NCBI RefSeq assembly: GCF_014196305.1
Contig: NZ_JACIDJ010000003.1
Span: 124,001 to 188,000 of the forward strand
Direction: 5' to 3'
DNA: 64,000 nucleotides
From: Roseococcus suduntuyensis
GTDB lineage: Bacteria; Pseudomonadota; Alphaproteobacteria; Acetobacterales; Acetobacteraceae
Within the stretch, counting starts at the first letter, position 1. Every line of letters starts with the position of its first letter. Of the stretch, positions 15,944-26,235 are shown in pieces. A program made the translations under genes and the position numbers. Below the pieces are notes generated by a model, which was given only the letters and a program-made list of their open reading frames with translations, was not told the origin of the DNA and searched no databases.

Positions 15944-18526
15944 ATGATGTATTTTTCGCGTTGGAAGACGTTTTCCATCCTGGGCGTTTGCCTGGCGGCG
16001 CTGCTGCTGAGCCTGCCCAACCTCTTCCCGCGCGCCTCCGCGCCCGAGTGGTTCCCCATGCGCCAGGTGAACCTGGGCCTCGATCTGCGCGGCGGTTCCT
16101 ACCTGCTGCTGGAGGTGGACACCTCCGTCCTGCTGCGCGAGCGGCTGGAGGCGGTGGTCGAGGGCACGCGCCGGGGCCTGGGCCAGGCCACGCCGCGAAT
16201 CTCCTACACCGGCCTGACCGCCCAGCCCGACCAGCGCCGGGTGCAGCTGCGAATCACCGACCCCGCGCAGCGCGACACGGCCCTTCGCATCATCCGGGAG
16301 CTGGCCAACCCCATCACCGTCAGCGCCGGCACCCAGCAACCCGACATGGAGGTGGCGGCCGGGCCTGATGGCACCATCACCGCCACCATCACCGAGGCGG
16401 GGCTGCGCGCCAAGGCGACCAACGCGGTCGAGCAATCCATCGAGATCGTCCGCCGCCGCATTGACGAGACGGGCGTGGCCGAGGCGCTGATCGCCCGCCA
16501 GGGCCAGAACCGCATCCTGGTCCAACTGCCCGGCGTGGAAGACCCCCAGCGCATCAAGGACCTGCTGGGCCGCACCGCGCGCATGACCTTCCACCTGCTG
16601 GACGAGACGGCCAACCTCCAGGCCATCACCGCGCCCCCCGGCGTCATGTTCCTCACAGGCGAGCAGACGGGCGAACGCTTCGCCGTGCGCCGCCGCGTGG
16701 AGGTGGATGGCGCGAACCTGAACGACGCCCGCGCCGCCCAGGACAGCCGCACCGGCGAATGGGTGGTGAATTTCAGTTTCGATTCGCTGGGCACCCGCCG
16801 CTTCGCCGACATCACCCGCGCCAATGTGGGCCGGCCCTTCGCCATCGTCCTCGACGACAAGGTCATCACCGCCCCCGTGATCCGCGAGCCCATCACGGGC
16901 GGCCGCGGGCAGATCAGCGGCAGCTTCACCGTCCGCACCGCCAATGACCTGGCCGTGCTGCTGCGCGCCGGCGCCCTGCCCGCCCCGCTGACCGTGGTGG
17001 AGGAACGCACCGTGGGGCCGGAGCTGGGCGAGGACGCGATCCGCGCGGGCCTCATCAGCCTCGCCGCCGGCTTCCTCTTCGTCTTCCTCTACATGGGCTT
17101 CGCCTATGGGCTGTTCGGCTGGATCGCGAACATCGCGCTCGGCATCAACATCCTGCTGCTGATCGCGGCCATGTCGCTGCTGGAGGCCACGCTCACCCTG
17201 CCCGGCATCGCGGGCATCGTGCTGACGCTGGGCACGGCGCTGGACGCCAACATCCTGATCAACGAGCGAATCCGGGAGGAGGTGAAGAATGGCCGCTCTC
17301 CGCTCTCGGCGCTGGAGACGGGCTACACCAAGGCCTCGGGCACCATTCTCGACGCCAACCTGACCAACCTCATCGCCATGGGCTTCCTCTATGGCTTCGG
17401 CTCGGGCCCGGTGCGGGGCTTCGCGGTGACGGTGGCCATCGGCACGCTGGCGCAGATGTGGACGGCCACCGTGCTGGTGCGCCTCTTCACCGTCTGGTGG
17501 TATCGCTGGCGCCGGCCGAAGGACCTGCCGGTGGTCGAGAAGCCCGGTGCGGGGCTGGTCGAGCGCCTGCGCCGCCCGCTGTTCCGGATCGTGCCGGATG
17601 TGACGCGCATTCCCTTCATGAAGGGGGCCGTCGCGGGCCTTCTCGTCTCGGGCCTGCTCTCCACCGCCTCGGTCATCGGCGCCTTCTACCCGGGGCTGCA
17701 GCGCGGCATCGACTTCCAGGGCGGCATCATCATGGAGGTCCGCACGCCCGAACCCGCCAACCTGCCCGCCCTGCGCGCCGCGGTGGCCGGGCTGGAGACC
17801 GGCGATGTGGGCCTGCAACGCTTCGGCGACGAGTTCACCGTGCTGGCCCGCGTGCCGGCCCCCTCCGAGGAGGCGCAGACCCAGGCGGTCGTGAACCGCG
17901 TCCGCGCCGCGCTGGAAGGTGCCCAGGAGGGGTTGCGCGTGCTGCGCGTGGAGGCCGTGGGCAACCGCATCTCGGCCGAGCTGTTCCAGGGCGGGCTCAT
18001 CGCGCTCGGCCTCTCGCTGCTGGCGATGATGGTCTATATCTGGGTGCGCTTCGAATGGGAGTTCGGCTTCGCCGCCCTCATCACCCTGATCCTGGACACC
18101 ACCAAGGCCGTGGGCTTCATGGTTCTGTTCCAGATCGAGTTCAACCTGACGACCATCGCGGCCATCCTGACCATCATCGGCTTCTCGGTGAACGACAAGG
18201 TCGTGGTCTATGACCGGATGCGCGAGAACCTGCGCCGCTACAAGGTGATGCCGCTGCGCGACGTGGTGGATCTCTCGATCAACGAGACGCTGAACCGCAC
18301 CCTCGGCACCTCCATGACGCTGGCGCTGGCCGTGCTGCCGCTCGCGCTGTTCGGCGGCGCGACGCTGGCCGGATTCGCCTGGGTGATGCTGTTCGGCGTG
18401 CTGCTCTGCACCTCCTCCTCCATCTTCATCGCCGCCCCCATCGTGCTCTACACGGGGGCGAAGCGCCTGCGGCCCGGCCTGGCCGCGGAGGGTGCCGGCG
18501 AAAAGAAGGAGGTTGCCACGCCGTAA
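15944..18526 (+). CDS. secDF: Fused protein translocase subunit SecDF
   Basis: An 860-residue inner membrane protein joining SecD and SecF. SecD part: an N-terminal helix, then VNLGLDLRGG (about 43-51), a large periplasmic domain with IEIVRRRIDETG, and six helices starting near residue 370 with LDANILINERIREE. SecF part: from about 555, with a helix, GIDFQGGIIMEV at about 588, and a second six-helix bundle with VNDKVVVYDRMREN. The motif FVFLYMGF closes SecD's first helix. SecDF uses the proton gradient to pull exported proteins through SecYEG. yajC is not adjacent. Two consecutive ATGs at 15944 and 15947 are both possible. Confidence 0.95.
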   Translation: MMYFSRWKTFSILGVCLAALLLSLPNLFPRASAPEWFPMRQVNLGLDLRGGSYLLLEVDTSVLLRERLEAVVEGTRRGLGQATPRISYTGLTAQPDQRRVQLRITDPAQRDTALRIIRELANPITVSAGTQQPDMEVAAGPDGTITATITEAGLRAKATNAVEQSIEIVRRRIDETGVAEALIARQGQNRILVQLPGVEDPQRIKDLLGRTARMTFHLLDETANLQAITAPPGVMFLTGEQTGERFAVRRRVEVDGANLNDARAAQDSRTGEWVVNFSFDSLGTRRFADITRANVGRPFAIVLDDKVITAPVIREPITGGRGQISGSFTVRTANDLAVLLRAGALPAPLTVVEERTVGPELGEDAIRAGLISLAAGFLFVFLYMGFAYGLFGWIANIALGINILLLIAAMSLLEATLTLPGIAGIVLTLGTALDANILINERIREEVKNGRSPLSALETGYTKASGTILDANLTNLIAMGFLYGFGSGPVRGFAVTVAIGTLAQMWTATVLVRLFTVWWYRWRRPKDLPVVEKPGAGLVERLRRPLFRIVPDVTRIPFMKGAVAGLLVSGLLSTASVIGAFYPGLQRGIDFQGGIIMEVRTPEPANLPALRAAVAGLETGDVGLQRFGDEFTVLARVPAPSEEAQTQAVVNRVRAALEGAQEGLRVLRVEAVGNRISAELFQGGLIALGLSLLAMMVYIWVRFEWEFGFAALITLILDTTKAVGFMVLFQIEFNLTTIAAILTIIGFSVNDKVVVYDRMRENLRRYKVMPLRDVVDLSINETLNRTLGTSMTLALAVLPLALFGGATLAGFAWVMLFGVLLCTSSSIFIAAPIVLYTGAKRLRPGLAAEGAGEKKEVATP

Positions 18527-18601
18527 GGCTCCGCCCGCCGCGTCCAGGCATTGAGACGGGGCGGCGCGGCGTATAGGCTACCGCATTGTTCGCATTGCCA
18601 G

Positions 18602-19747
18602 GTGCCTTTGCCCCAGAACGAGACATCCCGGCCCAAGGCGGAACCCGCCGACGCCGCCCCGGCCGCCCGCATCGCCGTGGTGGCGCGCGACCCCCGGCTG
18701 GCCGAGGCCGTCCGGGCCGCCGCGGCCCTGGCCGGGGTGGAGCCGCCCACCGTGCTCGACGGGCATGCCGCGCTGATGGCCGCGGTGCTGGAAGGCATGG
18801 GCGGCTTCGCGCACCTCTTTCTCCAGGAGCGGATGACGGGGGTGGAATCCACCCTGCTCGACGCCCTGGCCGAGGCCTCGCCCGGCGCCAACATCCTGCC
18901 CCTGCCCGCCCATGCCCCGCCCGCCGAGCTGGAGGCGCGCATCCGCGCGGCGCTGAGGGGCGGCCCGCGCGTCCCACCCACGCCGCATGGCGGCGGCCTG
19001 GCGGGCATGGCGCAGGGGCTCGATGGGGATGACGGGCTGCTGCTGCGCTACCAGCCCATCGTCCGCGTGCGCGACCGCCGGCTGGTGATGGTCGAGGCCC
19101 TGGCCCGCTGGCGGGGCGACCCGGTGGCGCTCGGCCCCGGCAGCTTCGTCCCGGCCCTGGAACGCGCGGGGCTGGCGCGGCGCCTGGCCGCCGCCGTCGC
19201 GCGCATCGCGGCGAGCGACCTGATGCGCGCCGGCGCGCCGGCCGGCCTCGCCGTCTCGGTGAACCTGCCGGTGGATGAGCTGGAAAAGCGCGACACCCTC
19301 TCCTGGATCGCGGACCAGCTGCGCGCGGCCCGGATGCCGCGCCACCGCCTGGCCATCGAGCTGACCGAGACCTCGCCCGTGCGCGACTTCTCCCGCCTGG
19401 GCCGTTCGGTGCGGCGGTTGCGCGCGCGCGGCCACCAGGTGCTGATCGATGATTTCGAGATGGATGACCGGCGGCGGCGCCTGCTGCGCCTGCCCTTCTC
19501 CGGCGTGAAGCTCGACAAGGACTTCGTGCAGAGCCTCGCCACCTCCGCCCGCGCGCGGCAGCAGGTGCGGCGGCTGGCGCGGCAGGGGCTGAGCATGACG
19601 GCCGAGGGTGTCTCCACCGCCGCCATCTGGCGTTCGCTGCGGCATCTGGGCGTGGAGCGGGCCCAGGGCTTCTGGCTGGCCCGCCCGCTGCCGCTGGCCG
19701 CCCTGTCCGCCTGGGTGGACCGCTGGCGGGCGTCCCAAGCGGGGTGA
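18602..19747 (+). CDS. EAL-domain protein with N-terminal pseudo-receiver
   Basis: A protein of about 381 residues if started at the GTG at 18602; the frame is open back to 18551. Residues about 23-118 look like a CheY-like fold (RIAVVARDP strand, acidic linker, IRAAL end helix) without the phospho-acceptor Asp or switch Lys. The EAL domain follows: E-A-L at about 165, SVNLPV, ELTET, DDFE, KLDKDF, TAEGV and QGFW, so the metal and catalytic residues are mostly kept. Loop 6, normally DFGTGYSS, reads DFEMDDRR, which suggests weak or no c-di-GMP phosphodiesterase activity. No GGDEF domain is present. Confidence 0.78.
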   Translation: MPLPQNETSRPKAEPADAAPAARIAVVARDPRLAEAVRAAAALAGVEPPTVLDGHAALMAAVLEGMGGFAHLFLQERMTGVESTLLDALAEASPGANILPLPAHAPPAELEARIRAALRGGPRVPPTPHGGGLAGMAQGLDGDDGLLLRYQPIVRVRDRRLVMVEALARWRGDPVALGPGSFVPALERAGLARRLAAAVARIAASDLMRAGAPAGLAVSVNLPVDELEKRDTLSWIADQLRAARMPRHRLAIELTETSPVRDFSRLGRSVRRLRARGHQVLIDDFEMDDRRRRLLRLPFSGVKLDKDFVQSLATSARARQQVRRLARQGLSMTAEGVSTAAIWRSLRHLGVERAQGFWLARPLPLAALSAWVDRWRASQAG

Positions 19748-19759
19748 AGCCGGCGGGCG

Positions 19760-20932
19760 TCAGGCCCCCCGATAGGACTCCGCATAGAGCGCCATGATCT
19801 GCTCGGCCTGCGGCACGCGCGGGTTGTTGCCCGGGCTGCCGGAGGCGATGGCCTGCGCCGCCATGGTGGGCAGCAGCCCGTTCCAGCGCGCCTCCTCGAT
19901 GCCCCAGGCGGCGGGGGTGGGCACCTCCAGCTCCGTGTTCAGGGCGCGGAGCTCCTCCAGCAGCTTGGCGCCCGCCACCTGGTCGGCGTCGCCCGCCGCC
20001 GCGCAGCCCATGCAGCGCGCGGCCTCGGCATAGCGCGGCAGTGCCGCGTCCAGGCTGAAGCGCGTGACCGCCGGCAGCAGCATGGCGTTGGAGAGGCCAT
20101 GCGGCACGTGGAAATGCGCGCCGATGGGCCGCGACATGCCATGCACCAGCGCCACCGAGGCGTTGGAAAAGGCGAGGCCCGCCAGCGTCGCGCCCAGCAT
20201 CATCGCCTCGCGCGCGGCGGCGTTGCCGCCATCGGCATAGACGGGGCGGAGGTTGGGGCCGATCAGGCGCATGGCCTCGCGCGCATACATGTCCGAGACG
20301 GGGTTGGCGCGCTGGCTGACGAAGGCCTCCAGCGCATGGGTCAGGCTGTCGATGCCCGTATCGGCCGTGATGCGGCGCGGCAGGGTGAAGGTGAGGTCGT
20401 GGTCCACCACGGCGGCCAGCGGCAGCGCGCCCAGGCCCGCGATGAGCATCTTCTCGTCGGTCTCGGTGTCGGTGATGACGGTGAAGCGCGTGGCCTCGCT
20501 GCCCGTGCCGGCCGTGGTGGGCACGCAGATGACGGGCAGCGCGCCGCGGTCGGCCGCCACCGGCACCTTGAAGTCGCGCATTTTCGCACCGGACGGCGCG
20601 GCGGCGAGGATGGCCATGGCCTTGGCCGTGTCCATCGGGCTGCCGCCGCCGAAGCCCAGCAGCACATCGTAGTCACCCGCGCGGAGCACGGCCACGCCCG
20701 CCTCGATCACCGTGTCGGTCGGGTCGGGCACGGTCTCGTGGAACACGACAGGGGCCATGCCGGCCTCGCGCAGCGGGGCGAGGCAGCGTTCGACCAGCCC
20801 CGAGGAGACCATGAAGCGGTCCGTCACCACCAGCGGGCGGGAGAAGCCGAACTGGCCGAGCAGCGCCCCCAGCCGCGCGATGCTTCCCGCCCCCACCAGC
20901 ATCTGACGGGGGGCCACGATCGCCTGGACCAT
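19760..20932 (-). CDS. Iron-containing alcohol dehydrogenase
   Basis: A 390-residue group III alcohol dehydrogenase; the ATG at 20932 fits the family N-terminus (MVQAIVAPRQMLVGAGS). Visible motifs are the NAD-binding GFGGGSPMDTAKA (about 95-107), CVPTTAGTGSEAT, and the metal ligands in DTGIDSLTHALEAF and VHGMSRPIGAHFHVPHG. Such enzymes act on short alcohols, maleylacetate, hydroxybutyrate or lactaldehyde. It is the last gene of the dpp-like unit, 19 bp after the ATPase gene, so it probably processes a catabolic product of the imported compound. Confidence 0.85.
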   Translation of the reverse strand: MVQAIVAPRQMLVGAGSIARLGALLGQFGFSRPLVVTDRFMVSSGLVERCLAPLREAGMAPVVFHETVPDPTDTVIEAGVAVLRAGDYDVLLGFGGGSPMDTAKAMAILAAAPSGAKMRDFKVPVAADRGALPVICVPTTAGTGSEATRFTVITDTETDEKMLIAGLGALPLAAVVDHDLTFTLPRRITADTGIDSLTHALEAFVSQRANPVSDMYAREAMRLIGPNLRPVYADGGNAAAREAMMLGATLAGLAFSNASVALVHGMSRPIGAHFHVPHGLSNAMLLPAVTRFSLDAALPRYAEAARCMGCAAAGDADQVAGAKLLEELRALNTELEVPTPAAWGIEEARWNGLLPTMAAQAIASGSPGNNPRVPQAEQIMALYAESYRGA

Positions 20933-20951
20933 GCTTTTCCTCTTGCGCGAG

Positions 20952-21998
20952 TTATGTCCGCGCGGCCGCCTCCGCGTAGAGGGCGAGCCGCTTGGCCGCA
21001 TTGGGGGCCAGGCCGCCCGCGAAGTCCACCCCCGCCGGGGGCAGTTCATCGGCCAGGTGGCAGGCCACGCCGTTCTTCAACACGGGGTCCTGCTGGCGGC
21101 AGATGTCCTGGGCAAAGGGGCAGCGCGTGTGGAAGCGGCAGCCGGGCGGGATGTTCATGGGGCTCGGCACGTCGCCGCCGAGCGGTGTCACGCGGCCCTT
21201 GCGCGAGGGGTCCGGGTGCGGGATCGCGGCCAGCAGCGCCCGCGTGTAAGGGTGGCGCGGGTTGGAGAACAACGCGCGCTTCTCGCCGATTTCCACGATG
21301 CGGCCGAGATACATCACCGCGATGCGGTCGGCCACGTGCTTCACCACCGCGAGGTCATGCGCGATGAACAGATAGGCCAGCCCCAGACGCCTTTGCAGGT
21401 CGCGCAGCAGGTTCACCACCTGCGCCTGGATGGAGACGTCGAGCGCGGAGACCGGCTCGTCGCACACCACGAGGTCCGGCTCCACGGCCAGCGCGCGGGC
21501 GATGCCGATGCGCTGCCGCTGGCCGCCGCTGAACTCATGCCCGTAGCGCTGCGCGTGGTAGGGCGCGAGGCCCACCAGCTTCAGCAATTCCTCGACCCGT
21601 GCCTTGCGCGAGGCGGCATCGCCGATGTTATGGACCTCCATCGGCTCGGAGATGGTCTGCCCCACCGTGTAGCGCGGGTTGAGCGAGGCGTAGGGGTCCT
21701 GGAACACGATCTGCGCGTTGCGGCGGAAGCCCTTGAGCGTGGCGCCGTCCAGCGTCGTGATGTCGGTGCCCTTGAACTTCACGGCACCCGTGGTGGGCTC
21801 GATGAGGCGCAGCACCAGGCGCGCGGTGGTGGACTTGCCGCAGCCGCTCTCGCCCACCAGGGCCAGCGTCTCGCCACGGTTCAGCGTGAAGGAGACGCCG
21901 TCCACCGCGCGCACCAGCCCGACCTGCCTGGCCAGGATGGCGCCGTTGCGGACGGGGTAGTGCTTGGCGAGGTTCTCGACCTCAAGAAGGACACTCAT
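20952..21998 (-). CDS. Peptide-type ABC transporter ATPase, DppF-like
   Basis: A 348-residue ATPase started at ATG 21998. Walker A is GESGCGKST, the signature is [15 protein letters not shown], and Walker B is [12 protein letters not shown], with the switch histidine in IAHDLAVV. The C-terminus carries the oligopeptide-transporter domain with the [15 protein letters not shown] cluster; the cysteines are placed as in the DppD/DppF iron-sulfur-like motif. It pairs with the preceding DppD-like ATPase, 64 bp upstream, to drive the transporter encoded in the same unit. Confidence 0.88.
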   Translation of the reverse strand: MSVLLEVENLAKHYPVRNGAILARQVGLVRAVDGVSFTLNRGETLALVGESGCGKSTTARLVLRLIEPTTGAVKFKGTDITTLDGATLKGFRRNAQIVFQDPYASLNPRYTVGQTISEPMEVHNIGDAASRKARVEELLKLVGLAPYHAQRYGHEFSGGQRQRIGIARALAVEPDLVVCDEPVSALDVSIQAQVVNLLRDLQRRLGLAYLFIAHDLAVVKHVADRIAVMYLGRIVEIGEKRALFSNPRHPYTRALLAAIPHPDPSRKGRVTPLGGDVPSPMNIPPGCRFHTRCPFAQDICRQQDPVLKNGVACHLADELPPAGVDFAGGLAPNAAKRLALYAEAAART

Positions 21999-22062
21999 GC
22001 CGCCTCCGATCGCTGAAGGGTGGCGCGCAGCGGCGCCCGAAGGCGTGAATCGGCGGCGCAAA

Positions 22063-23051
<989 letters not shown>

Positions 23052-23052
<1 letters not shown>

Positions 23053-24485
23053 CACAGCCACTTGAAGGTGGGAGGGGCGATCTTGTCCACCGGCCGGTGC
23101 GCCCAATCCTGCTGGGTGGCCTTGGCAGTGATGCGCTTCTGCGCCTCCGCGAGGTGGGCGGCGGCCTGGCGGAAATCCATGGTCAGGACCTCGCCATTCT
23201 CCACCACCTTCTCGCCATCCACGAAGACATCCTTCACCGCGCGGTCGCCGGCGGCGTAGATCAGGCTGCGCACGGGGTCGTGGCGCGGCTGCATGCGCGG
23301 ATGGGTCGCGTCCACCAGCACGATATCGGCGCGGGCACCCACGGCGAGGCGGCCGATATCGTCGCGGCCCAGCGCACGGGCGCCGCCGATGGTCGCGGCA
23401 TTGAAGATGTCGTTGGTGGTGGTGGTGCGCGGGTCGGTGGCCTGGGTGCGGGCGAGATAGGCCACGAGGCGCAGCTCATCCAGCATGTTGTGCGGGTAGG
23501 TGTCGGTGCCCACGCCGAGGTTCACGCCGCGCCGGTGATAGCGCCCGAAATCCTTCATGGTGATGCCGCGCCGGGCGAAGACGGTGGGGCAATGCGCGAC
23601 CGTGGTGCCCGTCTCGGCGAGGATCGAGAGGTCGCGGTCCGTGTGCCAGGGCGTGCTCGGGTGGTCGTCTAGGAAGATGCCATGGCCGATGATGGATTGC
23701 TGGTCGAGCAGCCCCATCTCGTGCAGCCACTGGATGGGCGTGAAGCCGTGGCGGCGCGTGATCTCGTGGAACTCCACCACCGACTGCGCGGCGTGGATCT
23801 GCCAGGAGATGCCGCGCGCGCGGGCCTCGGCGCGGCTGTCGCGCAGGAGTTCGGGCGTGCAGGTATCAATCTGCGCGGGGCATGCCATGCCGAAAAGCCG
23901 GCCGGAAGAGTGCTGCTCCGCGCGCTGAATCAGGGAAAAGGCCTCTTCCATTGCCTTCTCGCCGGCCTTCTCGTCCCACTCGTATTCGACGACATGGCCG
24001 TTCTTGGTGAACCACCGCGCCGACTTGAACATGGGCGCGATGCAGACGCGCATGCCGGCTTCCGCCAGCAGGTCGAGCCAGCCGGGATGCGCCATGGACA
24101 GGTCGCACAGCGTGGTGACGCCGGAGAGAAGCAGCTCGCTCAGCGCCACGCGCACGCAATCGGGCACGGCCTCCGCGTCCGAGCGGAAGATGGGCATGAA
24201 CTCATAGAGCGAGGAGTTGTAGAGGCCGGGGCTGCCGATCTCGTCGAGCAGCCCCTTGTTCATCGGCTCGCTGGTCGGGTGCGAGTGGATGTTCACGAGG
24301 CCCGGCATGACCAGCATGCCCGCCCCGTCCACCACCATGTCCGCCACGCCGTCATAGCCCCGGCCGACGAAGCGGATCACCCCTCCTTCGAAGGCGAGGT
24401 CCGCATCCGGCATGTAGACATGCCGCTTTTCCGAGGCATCCCAGGCGACGATGAGTTCGGCGCCCTTGATCAGCGTGGTGGCCAT
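23052..24485 (-). CDS. Amidohydrolase, TRZ/ATZ (cytosine deaminase-like) family
   Basis: A 477-residue metal-dependent hydrolase of the subtype III amidohydrolases, which deaminate or dechlorinate purines, triazines, S-adenosylhomocysteine and related rings. Metal ligands are clear: NIHSHPT (His about 66 and 68), SWQIHAAQS (about 226), SIIGHGIF (about 262) and GVGTDTYP (Asp about 322). The C-terminal [11 protein letters not shown] strand belongs to the composite beta-sandwich. It sits inside the dpp-like unit between the receptor and the ATPases, so its substrate is probably what that transporter brings in. Confidence 0.85.
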
Positions 24486-24512
24486 GGTGGTGCTTCCTTG
24501 CCGTTTACTGCT

Positions 24513-26120
24513 TCAGCGGACCCGCAGGTCCAGGCCCTTGTAGATCGCGATGCCGTAGAGGCCGTGCGCGCGGGCGCCCTCCACCCGGCGGGTGCTGAAC
24601 AGGTTCAGGTTGTTGTGCGCGATGTTCATCCAGGCCGAGCTCTCGTTCAGCTGGCGCTGGAGGTCCGCCATGGCACGCGCCCGCACCGCGGGGTCCGTCG
24701 CCGACCGGCCTTCTTCCAGCCAGGCGTCGGTCTGCGGGTCGTTCCAGTTCATCCGGTTCGGCGTGGGGCGCGAACGGCTGTGCCAGTAGAGGTTCAGCGC
24801 GTCATTGGCCGAGATGTAGGGGTAGCTCAGGAACAGCACGTCGAAGTCCTGGCTGGCCAGACGCCCCCAGGCCACCGTCGCGTCGAAGAGCTGCACGCGC
24901 AGCTCGATCCCCACCTGGCGCACGGCCTGCTGGATGATCTCGCCCAGGCGCTGGTTCACCAGGTTGTTGATGGCGAACAGCGTGAGCGTGGCGCGCTGGC
25001 CATCCTTCACGCGCACGCCATCGGAGCCCATGCGCCAGCCGGCCTCGTCCAGCATGCGGCGCGCGGCCGCCTGGTCGAAGGCGGGCACGCCCTGGTCACC
25101 GGCCTCGTAGTAGTCGAGCGCGGTGGGGTTGATGATGCCGCGCGCGGGCCGCGCATTGCCGGACCACACGGCGCGCACCATGGCCGGCCGGTCCACCGCC
25201 ATGTGGAAGGCGCGGCGGATGGCGATGTCATTGGCCACCGGGCGGTCCACCTTGAAGCCCAGATAGGTGTCCCACAGGTAGTTGGGCTGCGTGTTGATGG
25301 TGATGGTGGGCACCCGGCGCAGCGACTCGATGAAGGCGTCGGGGATGTACTGCGTCAGGTCCGCCTGGTTGGACTGCAGCGCGGCGACGCGCGAGGCGGC
25401 CTCCGGGATCACGCGCCAGACGATGCGCTCCACATGGGCCGGGCCCTGGTTCTGCATCACGGGCGGGCCCCAGCGGTAGTTGGGGTGGCGCGTCAGCACC
25501 AGCTGGTTGCGGGGCGTCCAGCTCTCCCAGCAGAAGGGGCCGGTGCCGTTGAAGCCCTGCACGCCGAAATTGTCGCCCAGCCGCTCCACCGCGGCGGGGT
25601 CCAGCGCCGAGGCGAAGAACTGCGCGAGGTTGGGCAGCAGCTCCGAATGCGGGCGGTTCAGCTCATAGACCAGCGTGTGCGGGCCGCTCGCGCGGATTTC
25701 CTTCACATCGCCCGCGCGCCAGGCGACGGGCGAGGTCACGCGCGGGGTGGTGCGGCCGATCCAGCGGTTGAGGCTGAAGGCCATGGCTTCCGCGGTGAAG
25801 GGCGTGCCATCGCAGAAGGTTACGCCCTGGCGCAGATGGAAGGTGTAGCTGAGGCCGTCCTCCGACACGTCCCAGCGCTCGGCGAGGCCGGGGCGGATTG
25901 TGCGCATGTCGTAGTCCATGCTGACCAGCGTGTCGGACAGCATGGTGATGACCTCGCCCGCGGCGAGTGCGGTGGAGCGCGCGGGGTCATAACGGTCGGC
26001 GTCGATCTCGCGCATGATCGTGATCTGGTTGCGCGGCTGCGCCTGCGCCTGCCCGGCCACGAGGGCGAGGCCCATCGCGGCCAGCCCCCCCAGCGTCGCG
26101 CGTTGCCAGAAGCTTTTCAT
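24513..26120 (-). CDS. Peptide-type ABC transporter receptor (SBP_bac_5)
   Basis: A 535-residue periplasmic receptor started at ATG 26120, preceded by GGGAGAG. The signal peptide runs to about residue 27 (ending AQAQP). The mature protein follows the DppA/OppA/NikA cluster C fold: EDGLSYTFHLRQGVTFCDGTPF (early signature with DGTPFTAE), GTGPFCWESW and the C-terminal SYPYISANDALNLYW region. It binds a peptide-like or amide-containing ligand. The gene lies 115 bp after dppC behind a terminator-like hairpin, unusual because receptors are more often first in such units. Confidence 0.88.
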   Translation of the reverse strand: MKSFWQRATLGGLAAMGLALVAGQAQAQPRNQITIMREIDADRYDPARSTALAAGEVITMLSDTLVSMDYDMRTIRPGLAERWDVSEDGLSYTFHLRQGVTFCDGTPFTAEAMAFSLNRWIGRTTPRVTSPVAWRAGDVKEIRASGPHTLVYELNRPHSELLPNLAQFFASALDPAAVERLGDNFGVQGFNGTGPFCWESWTPRNQLVLTRHPNYRWGPPVMQNQGPAHVERIVWRVIPEAASRVAALQSNQADLTQYIPDAFIESLRRVPTITINTQPNYLWDTYLGFKVDRPVANDIAIRRAFHMAVDRPAMVRAVWSGNARPARGIINPTALDYYEAGDQGVPAFDQAAARRMLDEAGWRMGSDGVRVKDGQRATLTLFAINNLVNQRLGEIIQQAVRQVGIELRVQLFDATVAWGRLASQDFDVLFLSYPYISANDALNLYWHSRSRPTPNRMNWNDPQTDAWLEEGRSATDPAVRARAMADLQRQLNESSAWMNIAHNNLNLFSTRRVEGARAHGLYGIAIYKGLDLRVR

Positions 26121-26207
26121 CTCTTTGCTCTCCCTGATTGAACTAGATCCGATCGCACATGGCCGCTTGCGGCCATTGCGTGAACCGGCTCGGAAAATGA
26201 CGGCAAA

Positions 26208-26235
26208 GGCGGTTTCCGCGCATGTGGAAACCGCC
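26208..26235 (-). terminator. Hairpin directly after dppC
   Basis: GGCGGTTTCC at 26208-26217 and GGAAACCGCC at 26226-26235 form a perfect 10-bp stem with an 8-base loop that touches the stop codon of the permease gene. On the minus strand it is followed by TTTGCCGTCATTTT, a weak U-rich tail. A second dyad, ATGGCC-N6-GGCCAT, lies at 26159-26176. The stem may terminate part of the transcripts or protect the 3' end. Confidence 0.5.

Noticed and set aside
15341-17818. An 825-residue minus-strand frame across the Gfo/Idh and secDF genes
   Set aside because: Spans two well-supported genes on both strands and has shadow-like composition.
23682-26141. An 819-residue plus-strand frame antisense to the amidohydrolase and receptor genes
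   Set aside because: Composition is typical of a GC-rich shadow frame and the minus-strand genes are clear.
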